DNA of 20,620 nt from a virus. Positions within the stretch are counted from its first letter, which is position 1; every line of letters begins with the position of its first letter. This document shows, piece by piece, positions 1 to 6,515 of this stretch. A program made the position numbers and the translations under genes. The notes under the pieces are model-generated. The model had not been told where the DNA came from, ran no database searches, and worked only from the letters and a program-made list of their open reading frames with translations. Location: positions 1 through 20,620 of IMG/VR virus record IMGVR_UViG_3300015204_000321; one strand, given 5' to 3'.

Positions 1-33
1 GCCAAACGGCACAGGTGCTGCATTGCCTCCAAT

Positions 34-210
34 TTAGGCATCCCGATGCGAAGGATTGTAACATGCTGCTATGATTGGCAAACTTTCGGATCGGACTCTT
101 AGCCCTGCAACGAGCCTTTCGGGGTCGTCAGCACGAATAAACGCCCGGACATCGTACTGACTGTTTGGATTTCCGCGCCGGCCTTCGATGCGCCATTCAC
201 CAGGCCTCAC
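34..210 (-). CDS. possible small hypothetical protein (58 aa)
   Basis: This reading frame starts at GTG (208-210) and ends at TAA (34-36). It begins MRPGEWRIEGRR and ends YNPSHRDA, with a mixed, soluble-looking composition, no membrane segment and no motif I recognise. A purine-rich GGAG lies only two bases before the GTG, which is a poor ribosome-binding distance, and an in-frame stop sits four codons upstream. It lies downstream of the tRNA-Val gene on the same strand, where foreign DNA often integrates, so it could be the remnant of a longer gene. It could also be a chance frame. The case for a gene rests only on the natural-looking residue composition. Confidence 0.3.
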   Translation of the reverse strand: MRPGEWRIEGRRGNPNSQYDVRAFIRADDPERLVAGLRVRSESLPIIAACYNPSHRDA

Positions 211-311
211 CGCTCCGACTCATCGGGATACACGGCGGATACACAGGACCCGGCTTACTTTCCACGCCGCTGGCCTTATGACCCAAAAATGGCGTTTTTT
301 CGTGATCTGTA

Positions 312-387
312 TGGTGGGCGGTAACGGGCTCGAACCGCTGACCCTCTCGGTGTAAACGAGATGCTCTACCAACTGAGCTAACCGCCC
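312..387 (-). tRNA. tRNA-Val (anticodon UAC)
   Basis: Read on the minus strand, this 76-base stretch folds as a complete cloverleaf. The acceptor arm GGGCGGT pairs with the 3' side ending ACCGCCC. A D-arm carries AGCTCAGTTGGTAGAGC, and the anticodon stem TCTCG/CGAGA encloses the loop TTTACAC, which gives anticodon TAC. The T-arm contains GGTTCGAGCC. The CCA tail is encoded at 312-314. The tRNA reads valine GUA codons and wobble partners. It lies downstream of the PerM-family gene on the same strand. Confidence 0.96.
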
Positions 388-481
388 GGCGCGCCGGTGG
401 CCGCGCAATTGCAGGGTTTTTGTATGCGGTCAACCTTGTGGTTTGTGTGCGGCGGCGTGGGCGGTTGCATAGCGCGGGGGT

Positions 482-1630
482 TTAGGGATCGGGTTGCGGG
501 CCAGGTGTTTGGCGTTCCGGGTTTAGCGGGCCTTTTTGCGAGCCGACCCATTCGCGCCAGAGCAGCATAAGCACGGCCATTAACGCCGGGCCGATCACGA
601 GCCCGATCAGGCCGAGTGCCTCGATCCCGCCCAGGATGCCGAGCAGCACGACCATGAATGGCAGCCGGGTGGCATCGCCGATCATGACCGGGCGCACGAA
701 GTGATCGGCGATGAAGATGACCACCGCAGCGACCACGGCGACAACGCCGGCGGCCAGCATCTTTCCCGCGCCGGCGAGCAAGGCGGCGGCCGCCGCGGCG
801 GCCAGCACCGCGCCGAAGGGCACCGCCGACAGCAGACCGGTCAACAATCCGAGCAGCGCGGCGTGGGGCGCACCACACAAGGCATAGACCACCCCGAGCA
901 GGACGCCTTCGCCAAAACCGACCACGACCAAACCATTTACCGTGCCGCGCACCGCGCGCAAGGCCTGCATCGCGACATTGACGCCCGCTTTGCCGAAGGC
1001 GCGTTCACATCCGACATAGAGGCTGCTGGCCACGTTTTCGCCATCGCGCAGCAGAAAAAACAGGATGAGCAGCAGGAATACGGCCAGCACCAGCTGGTGG
1101 AGCACCAGCCCCAGCAGATGTTCTTCATTGCCGAGTGGCGATAATCCGGTTGTGCCGGGCAGGCCCAGACTGGCGAGTTCGCCGGGCTGTGCCAAGTGTG
1201 CCTGCCACCATGCGCCGATGGCCGAGCCACCCGGCAATTGCGCGACAAAATCGGGCACCGGCACACCGTGGGCGCGCGCATCGGCAAACCATTGCAGCGC
1301 GAAGCTGCCATCGGCGGTGACCGCATGCGCCACCGACACCAGTGGCAGAACAAAAAACAGCGCCACGGTGAACGTGAACAACGCCGGCCAAGTGAAGTTT
1401 TCACCGGCCGGCCAGAACGCGATCGCGCGCTTTAACCACGGCCACAGCGAGACCGCCAGAATGATCGCCCAGCCGAGCGCCGGCAGGAACACGTGCAGCG
1501 TCCACAGGCCGAGCAGGCCAAACAGCGCCAGCGCGACCAGGCTTGCCCGGCGCTGTGCCGAGGTCCAGGGATCATCATGATCGCGCAAATATGTTCCGGG
1601 GGGCTGCAGGGGGCCGGGCGTTTCAGTCAT
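482..1630 (-). CDS. AI-2E/PerM-family membrane protein
   Basis: This is a 382-residue inner-membrane protein of the AI-2E transporter (PerM, formerly UPF0118) family. Family members are proposed to export small molecules, but the substrate cannot be read from the sequence. The pattern fits the family: two hydrophobic segments at about residues 28-65, another near 80-100, a soluble middle part at about 105-175, and then a long run of membrane helices. These include LVLAVFLLLILFFLLRDGE and an Ala/Val-rich stretch. The family-type signature FIADHFVRPVMIGDATRLPF precedes the last helices, and the tail is Pro-rich. The frame extends 33 codons further upstream, but I chose the ATG at 1628-1630 (MTETPGPL) because the added residues are Cys/Arg-rich and unlike a family N-terminus. 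The ribosome-binding site is weak. It is divergent from the GGDEF/EAL gene. Confidence 0.9.
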   Translation of the reverse strand: MTETPGPLQPPGTYLRDHDDPWTSAQRRASLVALALFGLLGLWTLHVFLPALGWAIILAVSLWPWLKRAIAFWPAGENFTWPALFTFTVALFFVLPLVSVAHAVTADGSFALQWFADARAHGVPVPDFVAQLPGGSAIGAWWQAHLAQPGELASLGLPGTTGLSPLGNEEHLLGLVLHQLVLAVFLLLILFFLLRDGENVASSLYVGCERAFGKAGVNVAMQALRAVRGTVNGLVVVGFGEGVLLGVVYALCGAPHAALLGLLTGLLSAVPFGAVLAAAAAAALLAGAGKMLAAGVVAVVAAVVIFIADHFVRPVMIGDATRLPFMVVLLGILGGIEALGLIGLVIGPALMAVLMLLWREWVGSQKGPLNPERQTPGPQPDP

Positions 1631-1804
1631 CGCAATGAAGGTTACGCGAAAGCTGCGGATATTGCCAGTTCGCCGGGACAAACGGCAGACGAAATTGCCC
1701 GAGCAAATTGGGCAAAGGCATCTTAGCAAAAGGTTAGGTTGCTGTGGCTATAGTGGCAACCATTGGGATTTTGATCGGGTTGGCAACAGGGGCCTGTGGA
1801 CTAG
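1631..1804. promoter_or_regulatory. divergent intergenic region with possible promoter
   Basis: This 174-base gap separates two divergent genes, so promoters for both should lie here. A TATAGT hexamer at 1749-1754 could be the -10 box of the rightward gene, but no good -35 box lies 16-18 bases upstream. The hexamer sits in the loop of a 6-base inverted repeat, GGTTGC at 1737-1742 and GCAACC at 1756-1761. A second short inverted repeat, TTGCCC/GGGCAA, lies near 1695-1714. No regulator can be assigned. Confidence 0.25.
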
Positions 1805-4027
1805 ATGGGTGTGAGAACCATCATCATCGAAAAATCGCGCAAACGGCAACTTTTGCTGCCGATTGCGGCGATGACGCTAGGAGTGCTTGCACTTTTGGCG
1901 GTGGTGGCGATTTTTCTGGTGGACCGGTTTAACGTCACTGCGATCGAGCGTGAACAGCACATGGTCGAAAGCGGATTTGCCCAGCAACTGCGCCAGCTGA
2001 ATGAAATCGTCGTGCCGCAAGTCGATTGGGACAATACCGTAGCCAAAATCGACCGTAAAATGGATCTGGCGTTTGCCGACCTCGATTTTGGCCACCAACT
2101 ATACGAGTTTGACGGCTTTACCCATAGCTTTTTCATCGATGGCGAGGGCAAGGTAACGTATGCATATGTGCAGGGCAACCATCCCCCAGCCAGCGTATTC
2201 GAGCCGTTTCGACCGGTTGTTCGGCAACTGTTGCGCCCGATTCGCGTGGCAGAGGCGCGCCGCGGCGCGATCAGGCCCCATGCGCGGGGGCAAGGCGAGA
2301 TCACGCGGCCGATCCAAGCCAATGGCATCGCGCGGGTCGGTGGCAAAGTCTATGTGGTGATGGCCAGTCTGGTGCAGCCCGATCTTGGCCTGATACAGCC
2401 AAAGGGGCCGCAGGCGGCGGTTTCGATCAATGCCATCCCGATCGACAACGCGATGCTCAAGGCCTTTGCCGCGCGCTATCTGCTGGATGATCTGACACTG
2501 GTGACCACACCGGGCGTTGGCCGCGATCGCGCGGTTTTGCCATTGCGCGCGCCCGATGGCACGTTTGTCGCAGCGCTGAACTGGGCACCGAGCCAGCCGG
2601 GCGCGGTGCTGTTGCGCGGGATGATGATGCCCCTGCTGGGCGCCCTGGCTTTGCTGTTACTAGTCGGCTGGACCATCGTGCGCCGCAGTGGTGTGGTGGT
2701 GGACGAGTTGCTGGCGAGCGAGATGCGGGCGCGGCATCTGGCGTATCATGACACGCTGACTTCGCTGCCCAATCGTGCCCTGCTGTTTGATCGGTTGCGC
2801 GTGATGCTGGCCGCCCTGTCGCCGCATCGACCAATGCTGGGAATGCTGTGCATCGATCTCGACCGGTTCAAGGAAGTGAACGATACGCTTGGCCACCATG
2901 CCGGCGATGAATTGCTGAAAGTGATGGCGGACCGATTGCGGATGCTGGCGCACGCCGAACCCGACGCTTTTTCCGCGCGGTTGGGCGGGGACGAATTCGT
3001 GCTGGTGGCGCTGACTGCGGATCGCGAAGCGATTGCGGCGCTGGCGCAGCGCTGCCTTGGGGCGCTGTTGACCCCGATTGACAGCGAATTCGGGCGGCTG
3101 GACGTCGGGTGTTCGATTGGCGTTGCGGTGATCGACGGGACGGTGCGCGAACCATCGCTGGCGCTGCGACAGGCTGATCTGGCGTTGTATCGCGCCAAGG
3201 CCCGCGGCCGAGGCTGCATTACCTTTTATGAGCACGAGATGGAGGCGGCGTTTCAGACCCGGCGGATGCTTCAGGCCAAATTGCGCAACGCAATCGACCA
3301 GGGTGCGTTTCTTATGGTCTATCAGCCGCAAGTCGATACCGCCGGATCGATCCGCGGCTATGAAGCGCTGTTGCGGTGGAACGACCCGGAGCTGGGCGCG
3401 ATTTCACCGGGCACATTTATCCCGTTGGCCGAAGAATGCGGCTTGATTCTGGGGATTGGCGAATTTGTGTTGCGCCGGGTGTTTGCCGAAACCCGCGACT
3501 GGCCAAAAGTGCGCGTGGCAATCAATATTTCGGCCATCCAGATGCGCGCGCCGGGGTTTGCCACGCGGGTGATCCAGATTGCCGCAGCGGCCAAGATCAA
3601 TCCGGCGCAGTACGATATCGAGCTGACCGAAACCGCGCTGCTGACCGATTCACCGGCGACGATGGAGAACTTTGCTGCCCTGAAACGCGTGGGTTTTGCC
3701 ATTGTGCTCGATGATTTTGGTACCGGCTATTCGTCGTTGCGCCTGCTCCACCGGTTTCGTGTCGACAAAATCAAGATCGACCGCAGTTTTGTGGCCGATC
3801 TGGGGCAGAGCGTCGAGGCCGAAACTTTGGTCGGGGCGATCGTGAAGCTGGCCCGCAGTTTTCACCTTGGGGTGATTGCCGAAGGGGTCGAGACCGAATT
3901 GCAGAAAGATCTGCTGATTGCCGCCGGATGCCATGAGTTTCAGGGCTATTTGACCGGCCGGCCGATTTCAGTTGAAGCGGTTGCCGCGCGATTTGCCCCG
4001 GGCACGACTTTGCAACTGCGGGCGTGA
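1805..4027 (+). CDS. CHASE4-GGDEF-EAL cyclic-di-GMP enzyme
   Basis: This 740-residue inner-membrane protein should make and/or break down cyclic di-GMP. A membrane helix at about 16-40 is followed by a periplasmic CHASE4-type sensor (about 45-265, with QVDWDNTVAKID and VDxxGKVTYAYV-like stretches). A second helix lies at about 273-292. The GGDEF domain starts at HDTLTSLPNR, contains DLDRFKEVNDTLGHHAGDE and has an intact GGDEF at 394-398. The RxxD inhibitory-site position reads AEPDAFSARL, so a canonical I-site seems absent. The EAL domain has E520-A521-L522, NISAIQ, ELTETALL, DDFGTGYSS (636 on), KIDRSFV and EGVETE, so both catalytic sets look complete. Which activity dominates cannot be told from sequence. 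ATG 1805 directly follows a TAG and the ribosome-binding site is weak. It converges on the next gene with a 13-base gap. Confidence 0.95.
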   Translation: MGVRTIIIEKSRKRQLLLPIAAMTLGVLALLAVVAIFLVDRFNVTAIEREQHMVESGFAQQLRQLNEIVVPQVDWDNTVAKIDRKMDLAFADLDFGHQLYEFDGFTHSFFIDGEGKVTYAYVQGNHPPASVFEPFRPVVRQLLRPIRVAEARRGAIRPHARGQGEITRPIQANGIARVGGKVYVVMASLVQPDLGLIQPKGPQAAVSINAIPIDNAMLKAFAARYLLDDLTLVTTPGVGRDRAVLPLRAPDGTFVAALNWAPSQPGAVLLRGMMMPLLGALALLLLVGWTIVRRSGVVVDELLASEMRARHLAYHDTLTSLPNRALLFDRLRVMLAALSPHRPMLGMLCIDLDRFKEVNDTLGHHAGDELLKVMADRLRMLAHAEPDAFSARLGGDEFVLVALTADREAIAALAQRCLGALLTPIDSEFGRLDVGCSIGVAVIDGTVREPSLALRQADLALYRAKARGRGCITFYEHEMEAAFQTRRMLQAKLRNAIDQGAFLMVYQPQVDTAGSIRGYEALLRWNDPELGAISPGTFIPLAEECGLILGIGEFVLRRVFAETRDWPKVRVAINISAIQMRAPGFATRVIQIAAAAKINPAQYDIELTETALLTDSPATMENFAALKRVGFAIVLDDFGTGYSSLRLLHRFRVDKIKIDRSFVADLGQSVEAETLVGAIVKLARSFHLGVIAEGVETELQKDLLIAAGCHEFQGYLTGRPISVEAVAARFAPGTTLQLRA

Positions 4028-4040
4028 TAACGGCCGCCGC

Positions 4041-4418
4041 TCAGCGCCAGTTGGCGCGGAAGCGGCGCGTTGCTTCATGCGGGCCGAAACCAAGCCAGCG
4101 AGCGGGATCACCGAACCGGCTGGCGACTGTGGCCGCCACGGTTGGCGCGCGTTGGGCGGCGGCAAGTGCGGCCGTACGCACGAAATCATCGGGTGCCATG
4201 GCGTAGGCTGGGCCCACGGCGCGTTGGCGCAAGCTTTCGAGTGCGCCGAACGTGGCTGCGCCGTGATCATTGTCCGGGTGCCAGGCGAGGTGATCGGTCC
4301 CGGGGCCGCCGCGATTCAAAGTGAGGCGCAAGTCGTACGGGGCCAGAGCGGCGAGCAGGTTTTGCGCGGCGCGGGTGAGGTGCCAGTGGCTGGGCGGCAT
4401 GATGGAGCGATGCGGCAT
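4041..4418 (-). CDS. hypothetical protein (125 aa)
   Basis: This 125-residue soluble protein is of no family I can name. It begins MPHRSIMPPSHWHLT and ends RRFRANWR. The middle holds TLNRGGPGTDHLAWHPDNDH followed by Ala-rich helical sequence. Residue use is natural, unlike the Arg/Gly-rich frame on the opposite strand. AAGGA lies 10 bases before the chosen ATG, and a second ATG is six codons further in. It is convergent with the cyclic-di-GMP gene and probably belongs to the host rather than to the prophage. A small palindrome (4459-4473) lies upstream and could be a control site. Confidence 0.55.
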   Translation of the reverse strand: MPHRSIMPPSHWHLTRAAQNLLAALAPYDLRLTLNRGGPGTDHLAWHPDNDHGAATFGALESLRQRAVGPAYAMAPDDFVRTAALAAAQRAPTVAATVASRFGDPARWLGFGPHEATRRFRANWR

Positions 4419-4540
4419 GCCAAGGGCGTCCTTGCGGAATCAACAATTGGCGTAAATTATCTGATATTCAGATTATTAGGATCGCGGGTTGGGAGTGCGG
4501 TGCGTAGTTTGACCAATCTGGTGTGGGGCGAAGGAAGAAA

Positions 4541-4590
4541 CTGGATTCCAGCCTGCGCTGGAATGACGAAATGGAGGGATTGGAATGACG
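4541..4590. repeat. short hairpin repeat with TGGAATGACG direct copies
   Basis: ATTCCAGC (4545-4552) and GCTGGAAT (4557-4564) form a perfect 8-base-pair hairpin with a 4-base loop. TGGAATGACG occurs at 4559-4568 and again at 4581-4590. The pattern resembles the dispersed hairpin repeat ending GGAATGAC that is common between genes in sphingomonads and other proteobacteria. That family link is from memory and cannot be tested with one copy in view. Confidence 0.6.
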
Positions 4591-4603
4591 GGTAAAAGGA
4601 TTT

Positions 4604-4709
4604 CTAGAGCCTGATGCGATAAGAAAGAATCGCATCAGGCTCTAGGAGTCTCTGTTTACGCGTGATTTTTTGCGAAAAACCGGTGCCCACTTTTTCGCAT
4701 CACGCTCTA
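4604..4709. repeat. palindromic MITE/REP-like intergenic element
   Basis: This element of about 106 bases is built of two nested palindromes. The left one has perfect 17-base arms (4604-4620 and 4629-4645) around the 8-base loop AAGAAAGA. The right one has outer arms GCGTGAT (4660-4666) and ATCACGC (4699-4705) and inner arms GCGAAAAA (4672-4679) and TTTTTCGC (4691-4698). The outer ends TAGAGC (4605-4610) and GCTCTA (4704-4709) are also inverted copies of each other. The stretch AAACCGGTGCCCACTTTTT resembles a dispersed intergenic repeat of many alphaproteobacteria. It encodes nothing. Confidence 0.7.
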
Positions 4710-4767
4710 ATGGCGAGCAGAAGGGTTGGGATAGCGAGCAATTTGGTTTTGATCGGGTGCTGATGGG

Positions 4768-5421
4768 TTAGATTACCGGTGCGCTTTTCCAGACGACTTT
4801 ACCGAGGACCGAGAAATCATCTTCGCTGATCAGGAAGGGTTGGTGGGCGCGGTTGCTGGAACAGGGTTCGAACCGGGCGGGGTCGCGGCGGTAACGCTTG
4901 ACGGTTGCTTCGCCGCGGCTGTTGGCGATGAGATAGACGCCGCCAGGGGCCAGTTCTTTCTGGCCGGCATCGACCAGGATCAGGCCGCCGTCTTCGATCA
5001 GCAGATCCATCGAATCGCCACAGACCTCGATCCCGAACACCGACCGCCCGGCGAGGCGGCCAGGTACAGGCATGTGCCCCAACGGCATTTCAACCGCTTC
5101 GCGCCAGCGACCGGCGCCGGCGATGCCGATGACCGGGACGACGCCATAATCGGGCACAAGCCCGGTGGCACCGGTTTCGCGCAGCCGCGCGCTGGCGGAT
5201 TCGGCAGGGAAAGGCGGTGTTTCACTGCCCTGCCCCGGCGCATCAAGGCCAAGCGTGGCGTAAATTGCGGCTGCTTCATCCACGGTAACGCGGCGCTTGC
5301 CCGCCAGCAGGGCAGACACGGCCGACTGGCTGGCAAAGCCCAGATCGTGGGCGAGTTGCGCCTGGCTGAGTGAGCGCGCCTTCATCGTCTGGCGCACAAG
5401 CATGGCATCAAAAGCACGCAT
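4768..5421 (-). CDS. LexA/CI-like phage repressor (HTH + S24 peptidase)
   Basis: This 217-residue transcription repressor should keep the phage operon silent and cleave itself when RecA is activated by DNA damage. An HTH domain lies at about residues 12-60 (SQAQLAHDLGFASQSAVSALLAGKRRVT). The S24 peptidase follows, with catalytic Ser137 in CGDSM and Lys175 in EATVKRY. An Ala-Gly bond in GIAGAG (101-104) lies 33-36 residues before the serine, matching the LexA spacing for the self-cleavage site. AAGGGG stands seven bases before ATG 5421; a second ATG six codons in is less well placed. It is transcribed away from the late genes. The intergenic inverted repeats at 5444-5501 are its likely operators, and one overlaps a possible -10 box for its own gene. 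Confidence 0.93.
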   Translation of the reverse strand: MRAFDAMLVRQTMKARSLSQAQLAHDLGFASQSAVSALLAGKRRVTVDEAAAIYATLGLDAPGQGSETPPFPAESASARLRETGATGLVPDYGVVPVIGIAGAGRWREAVEMPLGHMPVPGRLAGRSVFGIEVCGDSMDLLIEDGGLILVDAGQKELAPGGVYLIANSRGEATVKRYRRDPARFEPCSSNRAHQPFLISEDDFSVLGKVVWKSAPVI

Positions 5422-5527
5422 CAGGCGCCCCTTGCAAGAGTGAGGATCAACCTATTATCAGATTAACCTTGATCCGAAAACTAAATTATATCCATTTTCG
5501 GGCAGTCTCAACTATCATAATATCCGA
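5422..5527. promoter_or_regulatory. phage control region with overlapping operator-like inverted repeats
   Basis: This is the only clearly AT-rich stretch of the prophage and lies between repressor and late operon. GGATCAA (5444-5450) and TTGATCC (5469-5475) form one inverted repeat with an 18-base spacer. CCGAAAA (5474-5480) and TTTTCGG (5495-5501) form a second with a 14-base spacer, and the two overlap by two bases. GATAAT on the minus strand (5454-5459), a possible -10 box of the repressor gene, lies inside the first repeat. TATCAT (5513-5518) and CATAAT (5516-5521) are possible rightward -10 boxes. No good -35 box was found, so exact promoters are uncertain. Confidence 0.5.
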
Positions 5528-5737
5528 TTTTTAGATAGATCGGCGAAATGCAGACCGAACCGCTGAGTCGCCCCCCTCCTCTCCCCGCTGGCGACGGTGA
5601 CGAACGGGCCTGACCCTCGTTGTGCCGGTGGCATCGCTGCTGGCCCCGGCTGCATCGCAAACGACCGTTTCCCCTGACGGCGCATGCGACCTCTGGCGGT
5701 GGGTGCGCCCTTGCGGCGCACCCACCGCCTTTTCCTT
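5528..5737 (+). ncRNA. candidate leader RNA or small RNA ending at the hairpin
   Basis: Together with the control region to its left this forms a gene-free stretch of about 346 bases. GTCGCC (5567-5572) and GGCGAC (5590-5595) can pair and present a 17-base loop made almost wholly of C and T, containing CCCTCCTCTCCCC. Such a loop could pair with ribosome-binding sites. The short palindrome AAACGACCGTTT lies at about 5669-5680, and a strong terminator-like hairpin closes the region. Small RNAs with C/U-rich loops are known in alphaproteobacteria, but I cannot show membership. The start point is a guess. It could instead simply be a 5' leader with an attenuator. Confidence 0.25.
5695..5733 (+). 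terminator. Rho-independent terminator or attenuator
   Basis: GGCGGTGGGTGCGC (5695-5708) pairs perfectly with GCGCACCCACCGCC (5716-5729) around a 7-base loop, and TTTT follows at once, then CCTTT. This is the strongest hairpin I found. It stands upstream of the first rightward phage gene, so it would stop transcripts from the control region unless they read through. Confidence 0.75.
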
Positions 5738-5767
5738 TGGCCACCACAACAGGAGCGCGACAACGTG

Positions 5768-6193
5768 ATGAAAATGGCCAGCAGCAGCCTTGACGCTTAT
5801 TGGGATGGCGAAGTCTTGCGCACGCATCAGCCGTTGCCGATGCCGCCGCACGTGACCGCCGATGCGCTGGGCATGGCCGAGCGCATCGCGTACCGATTGA
5901 TCAATCATGCGGCGGAAAACGACCAGCCTTGCCCGGTCAATATCGATCTGGAGGTGGCCGCCGGGTTCAATTCGAGTTCCATGGGGCCAAAGCTGGTGCG
6001 GAAGCTGGAAAGCCGGGGCCTGATCCGGGTCAGCCGGTTTCAGCGATTTCGGCTGGTTGAAATTGTCGCCACCGGCAAGCAGACCGCGCGGCACCCATCG
6101 ATGCATGGGGAGCGTCCGCTGGTGCGGCGTGGGGCGCGTTCGGCCGCAGCGATGGGATTGCCGAGCGATCGCAAGCCATATGCCGCGCGCTGA
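5768..6193 (+). CDS. winged-helix DNA-binding-like phage protein
   Basis: This 141-residue protein is the first gene of the rightward operon. Residues about 35-103 look like a winged helix: a helix around MAERIAYRLINHAAEN, then a recognition-like GFNSSSMGPKLVRKLESRG and a beta wing LIRVSRFQRFRLVEIV. The last 35 residues are Arg-rich and probably disordered. Possible roles are recognition of phage DNA for packaging, or regulation of the operon; neither is proven. ATG 5768 follows AGGAG by 12 bases. A GTG directly before it (5765) has 9-base spacing and ATG 5774 is a third option. The frame continues open upstream to 5684, across the terminator hairpin, which argues against the longer form. It overlaps the next gene by 14 bases. 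Confidence 0.72.
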   Translation: MKMASSSLDAYWDGEVLRTHQPLPMPPHVTADALGMAERIAYRLINHAAENDQPCPVNIDLEVAAGFNSSSMGPKLVRKLESRGLIRVSRFQRFRLVEIVATGKQTARHPSMHGERPLVRRGARSAAAMGLPSDRKPYAAR

Positions 6194-6515
6194 AACGGTT
6201 GTGCGCAGACCGCGCAAAGTAGCGCCTGTGACGGCGCGGTGTGGCCGCAGCGATGCGGCGGTGGCGCGTACGCATACGGCCGAGGCGCTGGCCACGCTGG
6301 TGGCGATCATGACCAATGGCGATGCCCCCGCGACGGCGCGGGTGAGCGCGGCCAACGCCGTGCTTGACCGGGCATGGGGCAAGCCGCGTCAGGATTTCGA
6401 ATTGTCGAGCGCGGGTGATCCAGTGGCGGCGATCGAGCGGGCGCGGCGGCGGGTGCATCATGAAGATGCGGGCCAGCGGCCACGCGAGGCGGAAGTTGCC
6501 ACCGACCATGGGTAA
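6180..6515 (+). CDS. terminase small subunit-like / packaging protein
   Basis: This 111-residue protein lies directly before the large terminase, the normal place for the small subunit that recognises phage DNA and hands it to the motor. The core HTAEALATLVAIMTNGDAPATARVSAANAVLDRAWGKP is a helical repeat pattern I associate with small packaging proteins of alphaproteobacterial prophages. The N-terminus is basic (MPRAETVVRRPRK) and the C-terminus Arg/His/Glu-rich. I start at ATG 6180, which overlaps the end of the winged-helix gene; the frame is open further left to 6057, but that part reads as shadow sequence. The ribosome-binding site is weak, so translation may be coupled. It overlaps the large terminase start by eight bases. 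Confidence 0.6.
   Translation: MPRAETVVRRPRKVAPVTARCGRSDAAVARTHTAEALATLVAIMTNGDAPATARVSAANAVLDRAWGKPRQDFELSSAGDPVAAIERARRRVHHEDAGQRPREAEVATDHG

Larger units (their letters stand above)
4419..4767. other. gene-free stretch with repeats; probable prophage left edge
   Basis: No convincing gene lies in these 349 bases. The left part (about 4435-4480) is AT-rich, carries the palindrome ATCTGA-TAT-TCAGAT at 4459-4473 and probably holds the promoter of the leftward gene at 4041-4418. Two dispersed-type repeats follow (4541-4590 and 4604-4709). Host-type genes stop to the left and the phage repressor begins to the right, so the phage-host junction is inferred to lie here. No duplicated attachment core can be identified, because the right end of the prophage is outside the window. 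Confidence 0.5.

Noticed and set aside
312-387. tRNA-Val as the attachment site of the prophage at 4768
   Set aside because: More than 4 kb of host-type genes lie between them, no integrase is near either, and no copy of the tRNA 3' end was noticed near 4419-4767.
3972-4595. 207-codon plus-strand frame after the cyclic-di-GMP gene
   Set aside because: It overlaps the end of the GGDEF-EAL gene by 56 bases, runs through the hairpin repeat and is Gly/Arg/Cys-rich. The minus-strand gene at 4041-4418 explains the stretch better.
5548-5613. Possible 21-residue Pro-rich leader peptide (MQTEPLSRPPPLPAG...) in the phage leader
   Set aside because: No ribosome-binding site precedes the ATG, and the codons cover the C/T-rich hairpin, whose composition alone explains the prolines. 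It is mentioned only as part of the leader RNA question.
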